From Oceanispirochaeta sp. M1 (GTDB lineage Bacteria; Spirochaetota; Spirochaetia; DSM-2461), in assembly GCF_003346715.1 (NCBI RefSeq), contig NZ_QQPQ01000008.1:62001-126000 (forward strand): a stretch of DNA of 64,000 bases. The letters are read 5' to 3'. The notes under the pieces are model-generated. The model did no database searches. It had not been told where the DNA came from and was given only the letters and a program-made list of their open reading frames with translations. The first letter of the stretch is position 1; every line of letters starts with the position of its first letter. This document shows, in pieces, positions 46,533 to 54,213 of this stretch. Made by a program: the position numbers and the translations under genes.

Positions 46533-48053
46533 ATGAAACAAATATCCTTCATTTTTCTATTTTCAATTATAATTTCAGCAACTCTTACAGCTGTAACTCC
46601 GGACTGGGTTAAAAGCTACGGCACTGTAAACCCATTTTCTGATGCTTCCCACCTCACTGGTTTTGCCATGATCAGTAAGGATGACAGTGAATTCCGTAAT
46701 ACTGTCATAGATAAATCTCTGACTGATCTATCCAAGAAGATCAAGATCATGATCCAGTCGGAGCAGATACTTGAAGAGATTCAGTCCGGGGATAATTATG
46801 ATTCCGCGGTTTCCTCTATCACCAGATCCACAGTTAATACTACAGTCAGCGATGCAGATTATATTTTTTATGAAGACAGAAAAAATCTGTTCTGCCTTTC
46901 CTATGTTGTTGTGGAGTCCCTGAAGCAGTCTTATGCAGATGAGGCTACGGGGATCTGGTATTCCATATCACAGGCCTATGGAGATGCCCGGGAGCTGAGT
47001 GATAATGGTAAAAGTGATGAAGCCCTTGCTGAACTGTATGACAATCTGAAATTCTTTCCGGAAATTTATGAACTCTGGTCTCTGTACAGAGCAGTTGATT
47101 CCAGTTCCCCGGACAGCAGTTTTTTCAGCGGATTCTCTTCTATGAGTTCTATTGAAGATCTACTGGATTTTGAGTCCGGATATAGTTCCCTGATGGATGA
47201 TATCTCATCCCGGGATGCCTCAAATCTGAGAGAGGGACTTGCGAAAATGGCCTGGATGATGGCTATGCAGGGGGTCCCCGGAGGGGCAATCAAGGTCAGC
47301 CCTTTTCTGTTTGAATCCACTTCATTCTCCAGTGAGTTCGGCCGTTATGCCGCCGATCTGATGGAGCCGGCTCTTGTTGATGAGCTGAACCGCGGTGGGG
47401 ATGAGATTATATTCCGCGGGCAGTACTGGGATGAGGGGGCTAAGATAAGGCTTATCGTTATTGCTATGAACACCGAGGGTGAGAAGCTCGGTAAGGCCGA
47501 TGTCCTGATACCTTCTTCCGCCAGGGGGAACAGGGACCTGAAACCCCAGAACTTTGATCAGGCAATGATCGCCATGAGTGAATTCTCCGAGGGAGCTCTG
47601 AGCGATGGTGGAATCAATGTAGATATATGGACAAACAAAGGTGCCGATGAGGATGCTCTTGTTTTCAGCGAAGGTGAGATTCTTCAGCTTTATTTCAGGG
47701 TGAATCAGCCCTCTTTTCTTCAGATAACCTACTGCCTGGCCACAGGGGAGAAAGTACTTCTGGAACCATCTTTTTTTATCGGCATGGATATGGTCAACAG
47801 AGCCGTGCCCCTACCCTATGAATTTGAGGTTCAGGCTCCCTTCGGTGTGGAGCAGATGATTGTTACGGCCTTTTCTGTTGAACCGCCTCCCGCCATTACC
47901 ATTCCCACCGTTATTGATGGAGAGTCCTACGAGGTCTTTAAATCTGTTAGAGATGTTGTGATGAGTTCCAGAGGGCTGAAGAGGTCAAAGAAAAATACTG
48001 AGGAAGTCAGAGTCGGAGAGGCAATGCTGAATATGACCATGCTGCCCCGATGA
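46533..48053 (+). CDS. Secreted DUF4384 protein with LPP20-like N-terminus
   Basis: 506 aa with signal peptide (FIFLFSIIISATLTAV). N-terminal part (about 20-140, PDWVKSYG ... LTGFAMISKDDSEF ... DKSLTDLSKKIKIMI) parallels the LPP20 domain. A helical middle follows, and the C-terminal DUF4384 domain lies at about 365-460 (INVDIWTNKGADEDALVFSEGE, LQLYFRVNQPSFLQITY). DUF4384 domains are beta-rich, probably carbohydrate- or envelope-associated. Own promoter. Opposite the LPP20 lipoprotein, probably the same envelope process. Confidence 0.8.
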   Translation: MKQISFIFLFSIIISATLTAVTPDWVKSYGTVNPFSDASHLTGFAMISKDDSEFRNTVIDKSLTDLSKKIKIMIQSEQILEEIQSGDNYDSAVSSITRSTVNTTVSDADYIFYEDRKNLFCLSYVVVESLKQSYADEATGIWYSISQAYGDARELSDNGKSDEALAELYDNLKFFPEIYELWSLYRAVDSSSPDSSFFSGFSSMSSIEDLLDFESGYSSLMDDISSRDASNLREGLAKMAWMMAMQGVPGGAIKVSPFLFESTSFSSEFGRYAADLMEPALVDELNRGGDEIIFRGQYWDEGAKIRLIVIAMNTEGEKLGKADVLIPSSARGNRDLKPQNFDQAMIAMSEFSEGALSDGGINVDIWTNKGADEDALVFSEGEILQLYFRVNQPSFLQITYCLATGEKVLLEPSFFIGMDMVNRAVPLPYEFEVQAPFGVEQMIVTAFSVEPPPAITIPTVIDGESYEVFKSVRDVVMSSRGLKRSKKNTEEVRVGEAMLNMTMLPR

Positions 48054-48058
48054 TATTT

Positions 48059-48742
48059 TTATTTACTGAGAAATAACTTCAGTTCTTCAAAGTCGGGTGT
48101 TTTCAGATCAATCTCAAAGCTCCGCATTCCCACATTTTCAGGATAGTGTGCATCGGAGCCTGTGATTTCAAAATAGCGTCTGCTGTTCAGATCGCAGGGG
48201 CTGTGCATTACCTCTACAGCATCATAGTCATTGTCCGGCAGAAAGCCCAGCTGGCTTTTGATGCTGAAGGCTGGCCGGTCAATATGGGCCGGGATAAACA
48301 GACCGTTTCTCTCATGAACCATGATGATAAGCTCTTCCATTGAAAAATCAACGGCGCCGCTGGCCAGATATTTATCCAGCTCGCCAATAATATTCTCATC
48401 TTCATCCACAATAATCTGGTCTCCCATCATATCGGGGTTGTTTGGAATGGTCTGGAGATTTTCATAGATTTCATAACCGAATCGGACGGCAGTTTTCAGG
48501 TTTCCGAAAAGGCAGAGAAGGTGAGCTTCCTCCCGGCCGGTCACCTCCATCCCGAATACTGGGACTATTCCGGCACGGCGGCAGCATTTATCAAAGGCGG
48601 GCAGATTATCTCCCGCATTATGGTCTGTAAGGGCAAGCATGGAGATCCCCTTTAGCGCTGCCTCTTCTACAAGACGGGTGGGAGACATTTCCAAACTGCC
48701 GCAGGGGCTGAGGCAGGAGTGGTTATGGAGATCGATCAGCAT
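48059..48742 (-). CDS. PHP-domain phosphoesterase
   Basis: 227 aa. Metal motifs of the PHP family: DLHNHSCLSPCG, LTDHNAGDN, GMEVTGREEAHLLCLF, IPAHIDRP and ITGSDAHYPENVG. Such small PHP proteins hydrolyse phosphate esters, probably of nucleotides. I choose ATG at 48742, which overlaps the upstream stop as TGATG; the longer frame begins further upstream without a site. Downstream of a DRTGG protein and a CBS-ATPase in what looks like one operon with rex. PHP and DRTGG genes occur near [FeFe] hydrogenase operons of anaerobes. Confidence 0.85.
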   Translation of the reverse strand: MLIDLHNHSCLSPCGSLEMSPTRLVEEAALKGISMLALTDHNAGDNLPAFDKCCRRAGIVPVFGMEVTGREEAHLLCLFGNLKTAVRFGYEIYENLQTIPNNPDMMGDQIIVDEDENIIGELDKYLASGAVDFSMEELIIMVHERNGLFIPAHIDRPAFSIKSQLGFLPDNDYDAVEVMHSPCDLNSRRYFEITGSDAHYPENVGMRSFEIDLKTPDFEELKLFLSK

Positions 48743-49068
48743 CAGAGCAGCTCGTGTACCTTCCATGAAGCAGTGAACTGGTTATCTTTTGTACGGAAGA
48801 CAGATATCCCCTCATCCGCAGCGGCCTTGAGCATATCATCGGGGGCAGGGCGGTTATTACAGATAAGAAGTACATTTATATTTGCCAGAGAGGCTACAGC
48901 CACAGTGTTTTTATGGGCCTGTATTGTTATCAGAATAGAGTCTTCGGGAGAGTTTCCCATAACATCACTGAGGAGATCGGAAGTATAACCGTCGAGTATT
49001 TCTTCTTCATTTCCTTCGGACACAAGGCATTCGTAGCTTAGCTTTTCGGCAAGATCTTTAACTTTCAT
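48742..49068 (-). CDS. DRTGG-domain protein
   Basis: 108 aa, single small domain. Matches DRTGG proteins in its LGYTSDLLSDVMG-like piece DGYTSDLLSDVMGN and in TIQAHKNTVAVASLANI followed by LICNNRPAPDD. DRTGG domains are seen beside CBS domains in pyrophosphatases and phosphotransacetylases. AGGAG precedes the ATG. Stop overlaps the PHP start. Probable nucleotide-binding regulator, inferred from the CBS association. Confidence 0.8.
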   Translation of the reverse strand: MKVKDLAEKLSYECLVSEGNEEEILDGYTSDLLSDVMGNSPEDSILITIQAHKNTVAVASLANINVLLICNNRPAPDDMLKAAADEGISVFRTKDNQFTASWKVHELL

Positions 49069-49097
49069 TTTGTACTCCTGATTTTTCTGGACTCATT

Positions 49098-50087
49098 TTA
49101 TTTATTCTTCACAGGTTCTTCTTCGCCGGGTGCAGGGGGAGTGGTATAGATCAATGCAGTTACTGTAGTCCCTTCTCCCAGAACCGATTCTATATGAAAT
49201 TCATCGGATACCCGTTTTACATTGGGCAGACCCATTCCTGCACCGAATCCCAGAGATCTGATCCAGTCATTGGCTGTGGAATAACCTTCGGTCATGGCAT
49301 CTTCCACCTTTTCAATTCCCGGACCGTTGTCTCCGGCAATGATTTTTACAGAATCAGGGCCGATGGTGAAGGACATGCCCCCACCCAGGGAGTGGACCAC
49401 TACATTTATTTCAAGTTCGTATGAGGCTACAGCAATACGCCGGATAATTTTCCGGTCTATCCCTCTTTTCTTGAGAGCCTTCTTTATTTCGGTTGATGCT
49501 TTACCCGCATTTTCAAAATCATAACGATGACAGAGAAAGCTCATCTCATGTGAACCGCTCTCTTCGGGTTCAGACTTTGGAACCATCTCTTCCAGGCGGG
49601 TCATTTCATTATTCATTTCTATAAGCAGGTGGTTTACGATATCACGGCTGGTTATAATACCTACCAGTTCCTTGTTCATATTGAGTACGGGAAAACGGCC
49701 GTAATGATATTTATCCATATAATTGATTGCAAAGGAGAGTGGCATATCTTCTTCAAGGACAATTACATTCCTTGTCATATGTTTAAAGGCTTCCTCTTCT
49801 ATAAGGCCCTCGTCCATGGTGGAGAGAACATCTTCCATGCTGACTATGCCGCAAAGTCTTAAGCCGTCGGTGATGGGGACACCCGTAATTCTCTCTTCCT
49901 TCATGATTTTCTGAATTTCTCTCATTGAGGATTTTTTACTTGCGGTTCTGACGTTTCGAGTCATCACATTTTTGATTTTCAGGCGGAAAATCATCTCAAG
50001 GATAACAGAAGGAGAATTGTCTGTATTAAAAGGAATACCCTGCATATTATTCAGTTTAATCATATCAGGGGCAAAGTCAATCTGCAT
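49098..50087 (-). CDS. CBS-pair protein fused to GHKL (RsbW-like) ATPase
   Basis: 329 aa. Two CBS motifs at about 35-165 (KNVMTRNVRTASKKSSM..., HMTRNVIVLEEDMPLSF..., GRFPVLNMNKELVGIITSRDIV), then a GHKL ATPase at about 185-315: ELEINVVVHSLGG (N box), DNGPGIEKV, GYSTANDWIRSLGFGAGMGLPNV and GTTVTALIY. The ATPase is closest to anti-sigma/RsbW-type kinases. The fusion joins an adenosine-nucleotide sensor with a kinase-like ATPase. The start is uncertain: ATG at 50087 lacks a good ribosome site; 50063 is another choice. Follows rex by 29 bases. Confidence 0.85.
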   Translation of the reverse strand: MQIDFAPDMIKLNNMQGIPFNTDNSPSVILEMIFRLKIKNVMTRNVRTASKKSSMREIQKIMKEERITGVPITDGLRLCGIVSMEDVLSTMDEGLIEEEAFKHMTRNVIVLEEDMPLSFAINYMDKYHYGRFPVLNMNKELVGIITSRDIVNHLLIEMNNEMTRLEEMVPKSEPEESGSHEMSFLCHRYDFENAGKASTEIKKALKKRGIDRKIIRRIAVASYELEINVVVHSLGGGMSFTIGPDSVKIIAGDNGPGIEKVEDAMTEGYSTANDWIRSLGFGAGMGLPNVKRVSDEFHIESVLGEGTTVTALIYTTPPAPGEEEPVKNK

Positions 50088-50116
50088 GATAGTTTAAGAA
50101 TCGCTGTGCCCCGGGG

Positions 50117-50761
50117 CTAGTTTGTTTTTGTAGACCTTAAGGCCTGACCCTTACTGCTTATCTGAAAAAACAGGTTTTCAATTTCCAGGCAGATGTTAAC
50201 ATTCTGGATTTTCTGTTCTTCGGTGCTTTTCAGTTCTACAGGTGCGAAGTTCAGAATACCCTGGATTCCGGCCTCACTCAGTTTATCTCTTGTGTGGGAG
50301 GCAGCTCCCGCGGGAACACAAAGTATGGCGACCCGGATCTCATGCTGTGTAACATAATTCATCAGAATTTCCATGGGGTAGATGGGGATGCCGTTGATCT
50401 CTGCTTCCCTGGGGTTGCTGTCAAATCCGGCGGATATATTAATCCCTTCTTTATAAAATGCCTCATGCTTTATCAGGGCTTTTCCCAGGTTGCCGCAGCC
50501 TATAACAACAACATCCTGAAGTTCGCTTGTTCCCAGTATATTGTTCAGGGAATCGATGAGTTCACTTATCCTGTATCCGCCCTTTCTATTTCCCTGGGTC
50601 AGATTCATTATGGAGAAATCTTTTCGTACTAATGTAGGATTTATGCCTATCGCATCCCCTAAATTGCTTGAAAATACCTTTTCCAGCCCTAAAGATTTTA
50701 GCTGAATAAGTATCCTTTTGTATTTTATTAATCGGGTTGTATGGTCATCACTGGCTTTCAT
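50117..50761 (-). CDS. rex: Redox-sensing transcriptional repressor Rex
   Basis: 214 aa. N-terminal winged helix (about 10-80, TTRLIKYKRILIQLKSLGLEKV in pieces, NPTLVRKDFS) and C-terminal Rossmann domain binding NADH (VVIGCGNLGKAL, about 88-100; FDSNP). Rex releases DNA when NADH/NAD+ rises. A textbook Rex operator lies 10 bases before the start codon and between it and the hydrogenase operon. No ribosome site precedes the ATG (see the finding on leaderless start). Confidence 0.95.
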   Translation of the reverse strand: MKASDDHTTRLIKYKRILIQLKSLGLEKVFSSNLGDAIGINPTLVRKDFSIMNLTQGNRKGGYRISELIDSLNNILGTSELQDVVVIGCGNLGKALIKHEAFYKEGINISAGFDSNPREAEINGIPIYPMEILMNYVTQHEIRVAILCVPAGAASHTRDKLSEAGIQGILNFAPVELKSTEEQKIQNVNICLEIENLFFQISSKGQALRSTKTN

Positions 50762-50770
50762 CGGTAGTTA

Positions 50771-50788
50771 TTGTGACAGATTTCACAA
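50771..50788. promoter_or_regulatory. Rex operator
   Basis: TTGTGACAGATTTCACAA, inverted repeat TTGTGA/TCACAA with a 6-base spacer, matching the Rex consensus TTGTGAAnnnnTTCACAA. It overlaps the candidate -10 region of rex and lies about 60 bases upstream of the -35 of the hydrogenase operon. Confidence 0.9.
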
Positions 50789-50798
50789 TAAATGTAAA

Positions 50799-50814
50799 GT
50801 TAGGTTTGCCTAAC
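50799..50814. promoter_or_regulatory. Second palindrome in rex-hyd spacer
   Basis: GTTAGG / CCTAAC separated by 4 bases, between the Rex operator and the hydrogenase promoter. Could bind another regulator or form a hairpin. Confidence 0.5.
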
Positions 50815-50846
50815 GGCTCTATATCACAAAAAGTCGTCAAAAATTA

Positions 50847-50875
50847 TTGAATTCTTAACAGAGAATCTCTATAAT
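50847..50875 (+). promoter_or_regulatory. Sigma-70 promoter of hydrogenase operon
   Basis: TTGAAT (50847-50852), 17-base spacer, TATAAT (50870-50875). Leader of about 36 bases to the ATG at 50918. Confidence 0.75.
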
Positions 50876-50917
50876 ATCCAAATCAGTAATTTTATATAGA
50901 TTTAATAGGGAGGTTCC

Positions 50918-51394
50918 ATGCCTGTTGAAACAGAAGAATTGAAAATGACCGAGGGTCTGCTCAGTTTTATTGAGGAATGGAAAGAGAAACCCGGAAACCT
51001 AATAATGGTTCTCCATAGGGTTCAGGAAGAGTACGGCTATATTCCCAGAAACATCGCTTTTGAATTGGGAAAAATTTTAGACGTACCTTTAGCTAAGATT
51101 TACGGTGTTGTGACTTTTTACCACTTTTTCAAACTTGAAAAACCCGGTAAGCACACAGTCTCCGTATGTATGGGTACAGCCTGTTACCTCAAAGGTGGAC
51201 AGGATCTGGTTGAAGAGCTGGAACAGCTCCTCGGTGTCGGCTGCGGCGGAACAACCGAAGACAGACAGTTCTCTCTGGCAGCGGTTCGCTGCATTGGCTG
51301 CTGCGGTCTTGCACCAGTATTGACTGTGGGAAATGAAGTTTACGGAAAACTCACCACAGAAATGCTTCCTGAGATCATTGCAAAATTCAAGTAA
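50918..51394 (+). CDS. NAD(P)-reducing hydrogenase subunit, NuoE-like (HndA type)
   Basis: Thioredoxin-fold [2Fe-2S] subunit, 158 aa. Cys ligands in VCMGTACYLKGG and in RCIGCCGLAPV, as in NuoE/HndA/HydC. N-terminal helix bundle (GYIPRNIAFELGKILDVPLAKIYGVVTFYHFF). GGGAGG precedes the ATG. First gene of a five-gene operon ending with the catalytic hydrogenase. Passes electrons between NuoF-like flavin subunit and others. Confidence 0.93.
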   Translation: MPVETEELKMTEGLLSFIEEWKEKPGNLIMVLHRVQEEYGYIPRNIAFELGKILDVPLAKIYGVVTFYHFFKLEKPGKHTVSVCMGTACYLKGGQDLVEELEQLLGVGCGGTTEDRQFSLAAVRCIGCCGLAPVLTVGNEVYGKLTTEMLPEIIAKFK

Positions 51395-51410
51395 TGAAGT
51401 ATAGACACTG

Positions 51411-51974
51411 ATGCATTATTCACTGAGTGACATGGTTCTGGATCTGGTTCAGAATTCTGTTGAAGCTGATGCCCCGAGGATCCAGCTGGATCTGATTCGG
51501 GATAAACAATATCTGACTGTCCGCCTGGAAGACAATGGCTGCGGGATGACAGAAGGAGAGCTGGAAAAGGCTAAAGATCCGTTTTACAGCGACGGAATCA
51601 AGCATAAGCACCGTAAGGTCGGGCTTGGAATCCCCTTTCTGATACAGACGGTAGAACAGACCGAAGGTCTTTTCGAGATACATTCTGAGAAGAATAAGGG
51701 AACCTCTTTAAACATACGATTTGACCTGGGGAATTATGATACACCTCCCGAGGGGGATTGGCCGGGGCTGTTTTTGCAGACCCTCTGTTTTGAAGGGGAT
51801 TACGAACTGATCATTAATAGGATGATCACCAGTGAAGATGGAAATGAATCAGGATACACCCTGCAGCGTTCAGAGCTTCAGGAAGTACTTGGTAATTTCA
51901 ATGAATCAGGCGCCATGCTTTTATTACGTGATTATCTAAGATCACAGGAACAGGATCTTTCCCAAGAGGATTGA
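51411..51974 (+). CDS. GHKL ATPase (histidine-kinase-like) of hydrogenase operon
   Basis: 187 aa stand-alone ATPase domain, with no phosphoacceptor His and no sensor. N box MVLDLVQNSVEADA, G1 LEDNGCGM, G2 KVGLGIPFL, and KGTSLNIRF. About 60 further residues follow, without motif. ATPases of this kind are often found in [FeFe]-hydrogenase operons of clostridia and Thermotogae, inserted between the NuoE and NuoF subunits; their function is not established. The ribosome site is weak. Confidence 0.85.
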   Translation: MHYSLSDMVLDLVQNSVEADAPRIQLDLIRDKQYLTVRLEDNGCGMTEGELEKAKDPFYSDGIKHKHRKVGLGIPFLIQTVEQTEGLFEIHSEKNKGTSLNIRFDLGNYDTPPEGDWPGLFLQTLCFEGDYELIINRMITSEDGNESGYTLQRSELQEVLGNFNESGAMLLLRDYLRSQEQDLSQED

Positions 51975-51995
51975 TCATTTAAGGAGATATTAACA

Positions 51996-52385
51996 ATGGC
52001 TAAAATGACCCTTGAAGAGCTGCGTAAACTCAGAAGTTCCCAAAAAAGTGAAATGGAACGAAGAGACACAGATGGAAAAGAAATACATATTATTGTTGGA
52101 ATGGGAACATGCGGTATCGCTGCCGGTGCAAAGGATGCATTGGATGGTTTTCTCGATACAATCAAGATTAACAACCTGAATGATGTTGTTGTAAAACAGA
52201 CCGGCTGTATGGGCCTCTGCTACAGTGAGCCCACTGTGGAAGTCAAGGTTCCCGGAATGCCCAATGTTATTTATGGAAACGTAGATGCAGCAGTGGCAAA
52301 GAGTATTGTTGAACAGCACATTATGCACAAGAAGATGGTTCAGGATCATATTCAGGATAAGCCCGCCGGCGACATCATCAAATAG
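51996..52385 (+). CDS. [2Fe-2S] ferredoxin-like hydrogenase subunit (HndB type)
   Basis: 129 aa. Thioredoxin-like [2Fe-2S] domain with Cys in GMGTCGIAAGA and QTGCMGLCYSEP, the HndB arrangement. AAGGAGAT precedes the ATG. It lies between the GHKL ATPase and the flavin subunit. Probably electron transfer or assembly; in Hnd-type hydrogenases it is a separate subunit. Confidence 0.9.
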   Translation: MAKMTLEELRKLRSSQKSEMERRDTDGKEIHIIVGMGTCGIAAGAKDALDGFLDTIKINNLNDVVVKQTGCMGLCYSEPTVEVKVPGMPNVIYGNVDAAVAKSIVEQHIMHKKMVQDHIQDKPAGDIIK

Positions 52386-52400
52386 GAAAGAGAGGAAAAC

Positions 52401-54194
52401 ATGGCAGTAAAGAATTATATACTGGTTTGTGGTGGTACCGCCTGTGAATCCGCAAAGGGAGATGATATTTTTAAATCTCTCCTGAAGGAAGCGGAATCTC
52501 AGGGTGTCGCCGAAGATGTACAGATCGTAAAAACAGGATGTTTCGGGTTCTGTGAAAAAGGACCAATTGTAAAGGTTCTCCCCGAGCAGGCCTTTTATGT
52601 AGAAGTCGTTCCCGAAGATGCTAAAGAGATTATCTCTGAAACCATCATTAAGGGAAGAATGGTTGACCGTATCCTCTATAAACCCGAACAGGGTGAAAAG
52701 GGTGATGCCTTTGATATCGACAATATCGAGTTTTATCAGAAACAGTACAGAATCGTACTGAGAAACTGTGGTTTGATAGATCCAGCTAATATTGATGAAT
52801 ATATTGCCCGTGACGGTTATGCCGCCATGGAAAAATGTCTTTTCGAAATGAAGCCCGACGATATTATCGAAGAGCTGAAAATTTCCGGACTCCGTGGACG
52901 CGGTGGTGCGGGATTCCCCACCTGGATGAAGTGGAATTTCACCAAACAGGTAGAGGATGATGAGAAGTACATTGTCTGTAATGCTGATGAGGGAGATCCC
53001 GGTGCCTATATGGACCGCTCGACTCTTGAAGGTGACCCCCATTCCGTATTGGAAGCCATGGCTATTGCAGCAATCTGTGTAGGCGCTAAAATGGGTGCTA
53101 TCTATATCAGAGCCGAATATCCTCTTGCAATTGAAAGACTGGAAGTTGCCATGCAGCAGGCCAGAGATTACGGGCTCCTGGGTACAGACATTCTTGGTTC
53201 CGGTTTTGATTTCGATATTGAAGTAAGACTGGGAGCTGGTGCTTTCGTATGTGGTGAAGAGACAGCTCTTCTGGCTTCTCTTGAAGGAAACCGCGGTATG
53301 CCAATTCCCAAGCCGCCTTTCCCCGCAGTAAAGGGTCTGTATCAGAAACCTACTGTTATCAACAATGTTGAAACCTTTGCCAATATCCCTGTGATTATAA
53401 ACAAGGGTGGAGAGTGGTTCTCATCAATCGGTACAGAAAAATCCAAGGGTACAAAAGTATTTGCCCTCACCGGTAAAATCAAGAACTCCGGTCTTGTTGA
53501 AGTTCCCATGGGAACAACACTCCGTGAAATTGTATTTGATATCGGTGGTGGAATCCGCGGTGGAAAGAAGTTCAAAGCTGCTCAGACCGGTGGTCCTTCC
53601 GGCGGTATGATTACAGAGAAGAATCTGGACCTTCCTATCGACTTTGACAGCCTTACATCAATCGGTTCCATGATGGGTTCCGGTGGTCTGATTGTTATGG
53701 ACGAAGACGACTGTATCGTTGACGTTGCCAAATTTTACCTGGAATTCTCTGTTGAAGAGTCCTGCGGTAAATGTGCTCCCTGTAGAATCGGAACCAAGAA
53801 GCTCTATGAGTACCTGGATAAGATTACCAAGGGCAAGGGTGAGTTAGACGATCTTCAGAAGATGAAGGATATCGGAGCCGCAATGAAAAAGGCAGCTCTT
53901 TGTGGACTGGGACAGACTGCTCCCAACCCAATCCTCTCTTCAATCGATAATTTCTATGAAGAGTACAGACAGCATATTGAAGAAGGAAAATGTGCTGCCG
54001 GTAAGTGTAAGGATCTGGTTCATTACGAAATAATAGCTGACAAATGTATCGGTTGTACCGTTTGTGCAAGAAAGTGTCCCGTTAACTGTATTGAGGGTGA
54101 ACGAAAGAAACCTCATGTTATTGATCAGGACAAATGTATCAAGTGCGGTGCCTGTTATGAAGGCTGTAAATTCGATGCGATCATCGTATCCTAA
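52401..54194 (+). CDS. Hydrogenase flavin/diaphorase subunit, NuoF-like (HndC type)
   Basis: 597 aa. N-terminal thioredoxin-like [2Fe-2S] domain (VCGGTACESAKG, KTGCFGFCEKGP; about 1-95). FMN/NAD domain (RGRGGAGFPTWMKW near 168, NADEGDPGAYMDR near 196, GAGAFVCGEETALLASLEG near 278), SLBB, and the [4Fe-4S] motif SCGKCAPCRIG near 453. The C-terminal 60 residues bind two [4Fe-4S] clusters (CIGCTVCARKCPVNC and CIKCGACYEGCKFDA). This enlarged form belongs to electron-bifurcating hydrogenases that use NAD(H) and ferredoxin. GAGAGG-type site before the ATG. Confidence 0.95.
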   Translation: MAVKNYILVCGGTACESAKGDDIFKSLLKEAESQGVAEDVQIVKTGCFGFCEKGPIVKVLPEQAFYVEVVPEDAKEIISETIIKGRMVDRILYKPEQGEKGDAFDIDNIEFYQKQYRIVLRNCGLIDPANIDEYIARDGYAAMEKCLFEMKPDDIIEELKISGLRGRGGAGFPTWMKWNFTKQVEDDEKYIVCNADEGDPGAYMDRSTLEGDPHSVLEAMAIAAICVGAKMGAIYIRAEYPLAIERLEVAMQQARDYGLLGTDILGSGFDFDIEVRLGAGAFVCGEETALLASLEGNRGMPIPKPPFPAVKGLYQKPTVINNVETFANIPVIINKGGEWFSSIGTEKSKGTKVFALTGKIKNSGLVEVPMGTTLREIVFDIGGGIRGGKKFKAAQTGGPSGGMITEKNLDLPIDFDSLTSIGSMMGSGGLIVMDEDDCIVDVAKFYLEFSVEESCGKCAPCRIGTKKLYEYLDKITKGKGELDDLQKMKDIGAAMKKAALCGLGQTAPNPILSSIDNFYEEYRQHIEEGKCAAGKCKDLVHYEIIADKCIGCTVCARKCPVNCIEGERKKPHVIDQDKCIKCGACYEGCKFDAIIVS

Positions 54195-54213
54195 GTCTTA
54201 AGGAGATAAATCA

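Noticed and set aside
51990-53042. 350-aa minus-strand ORF
   Set aside because: Shadow of the HndB- and HndC-like genes.
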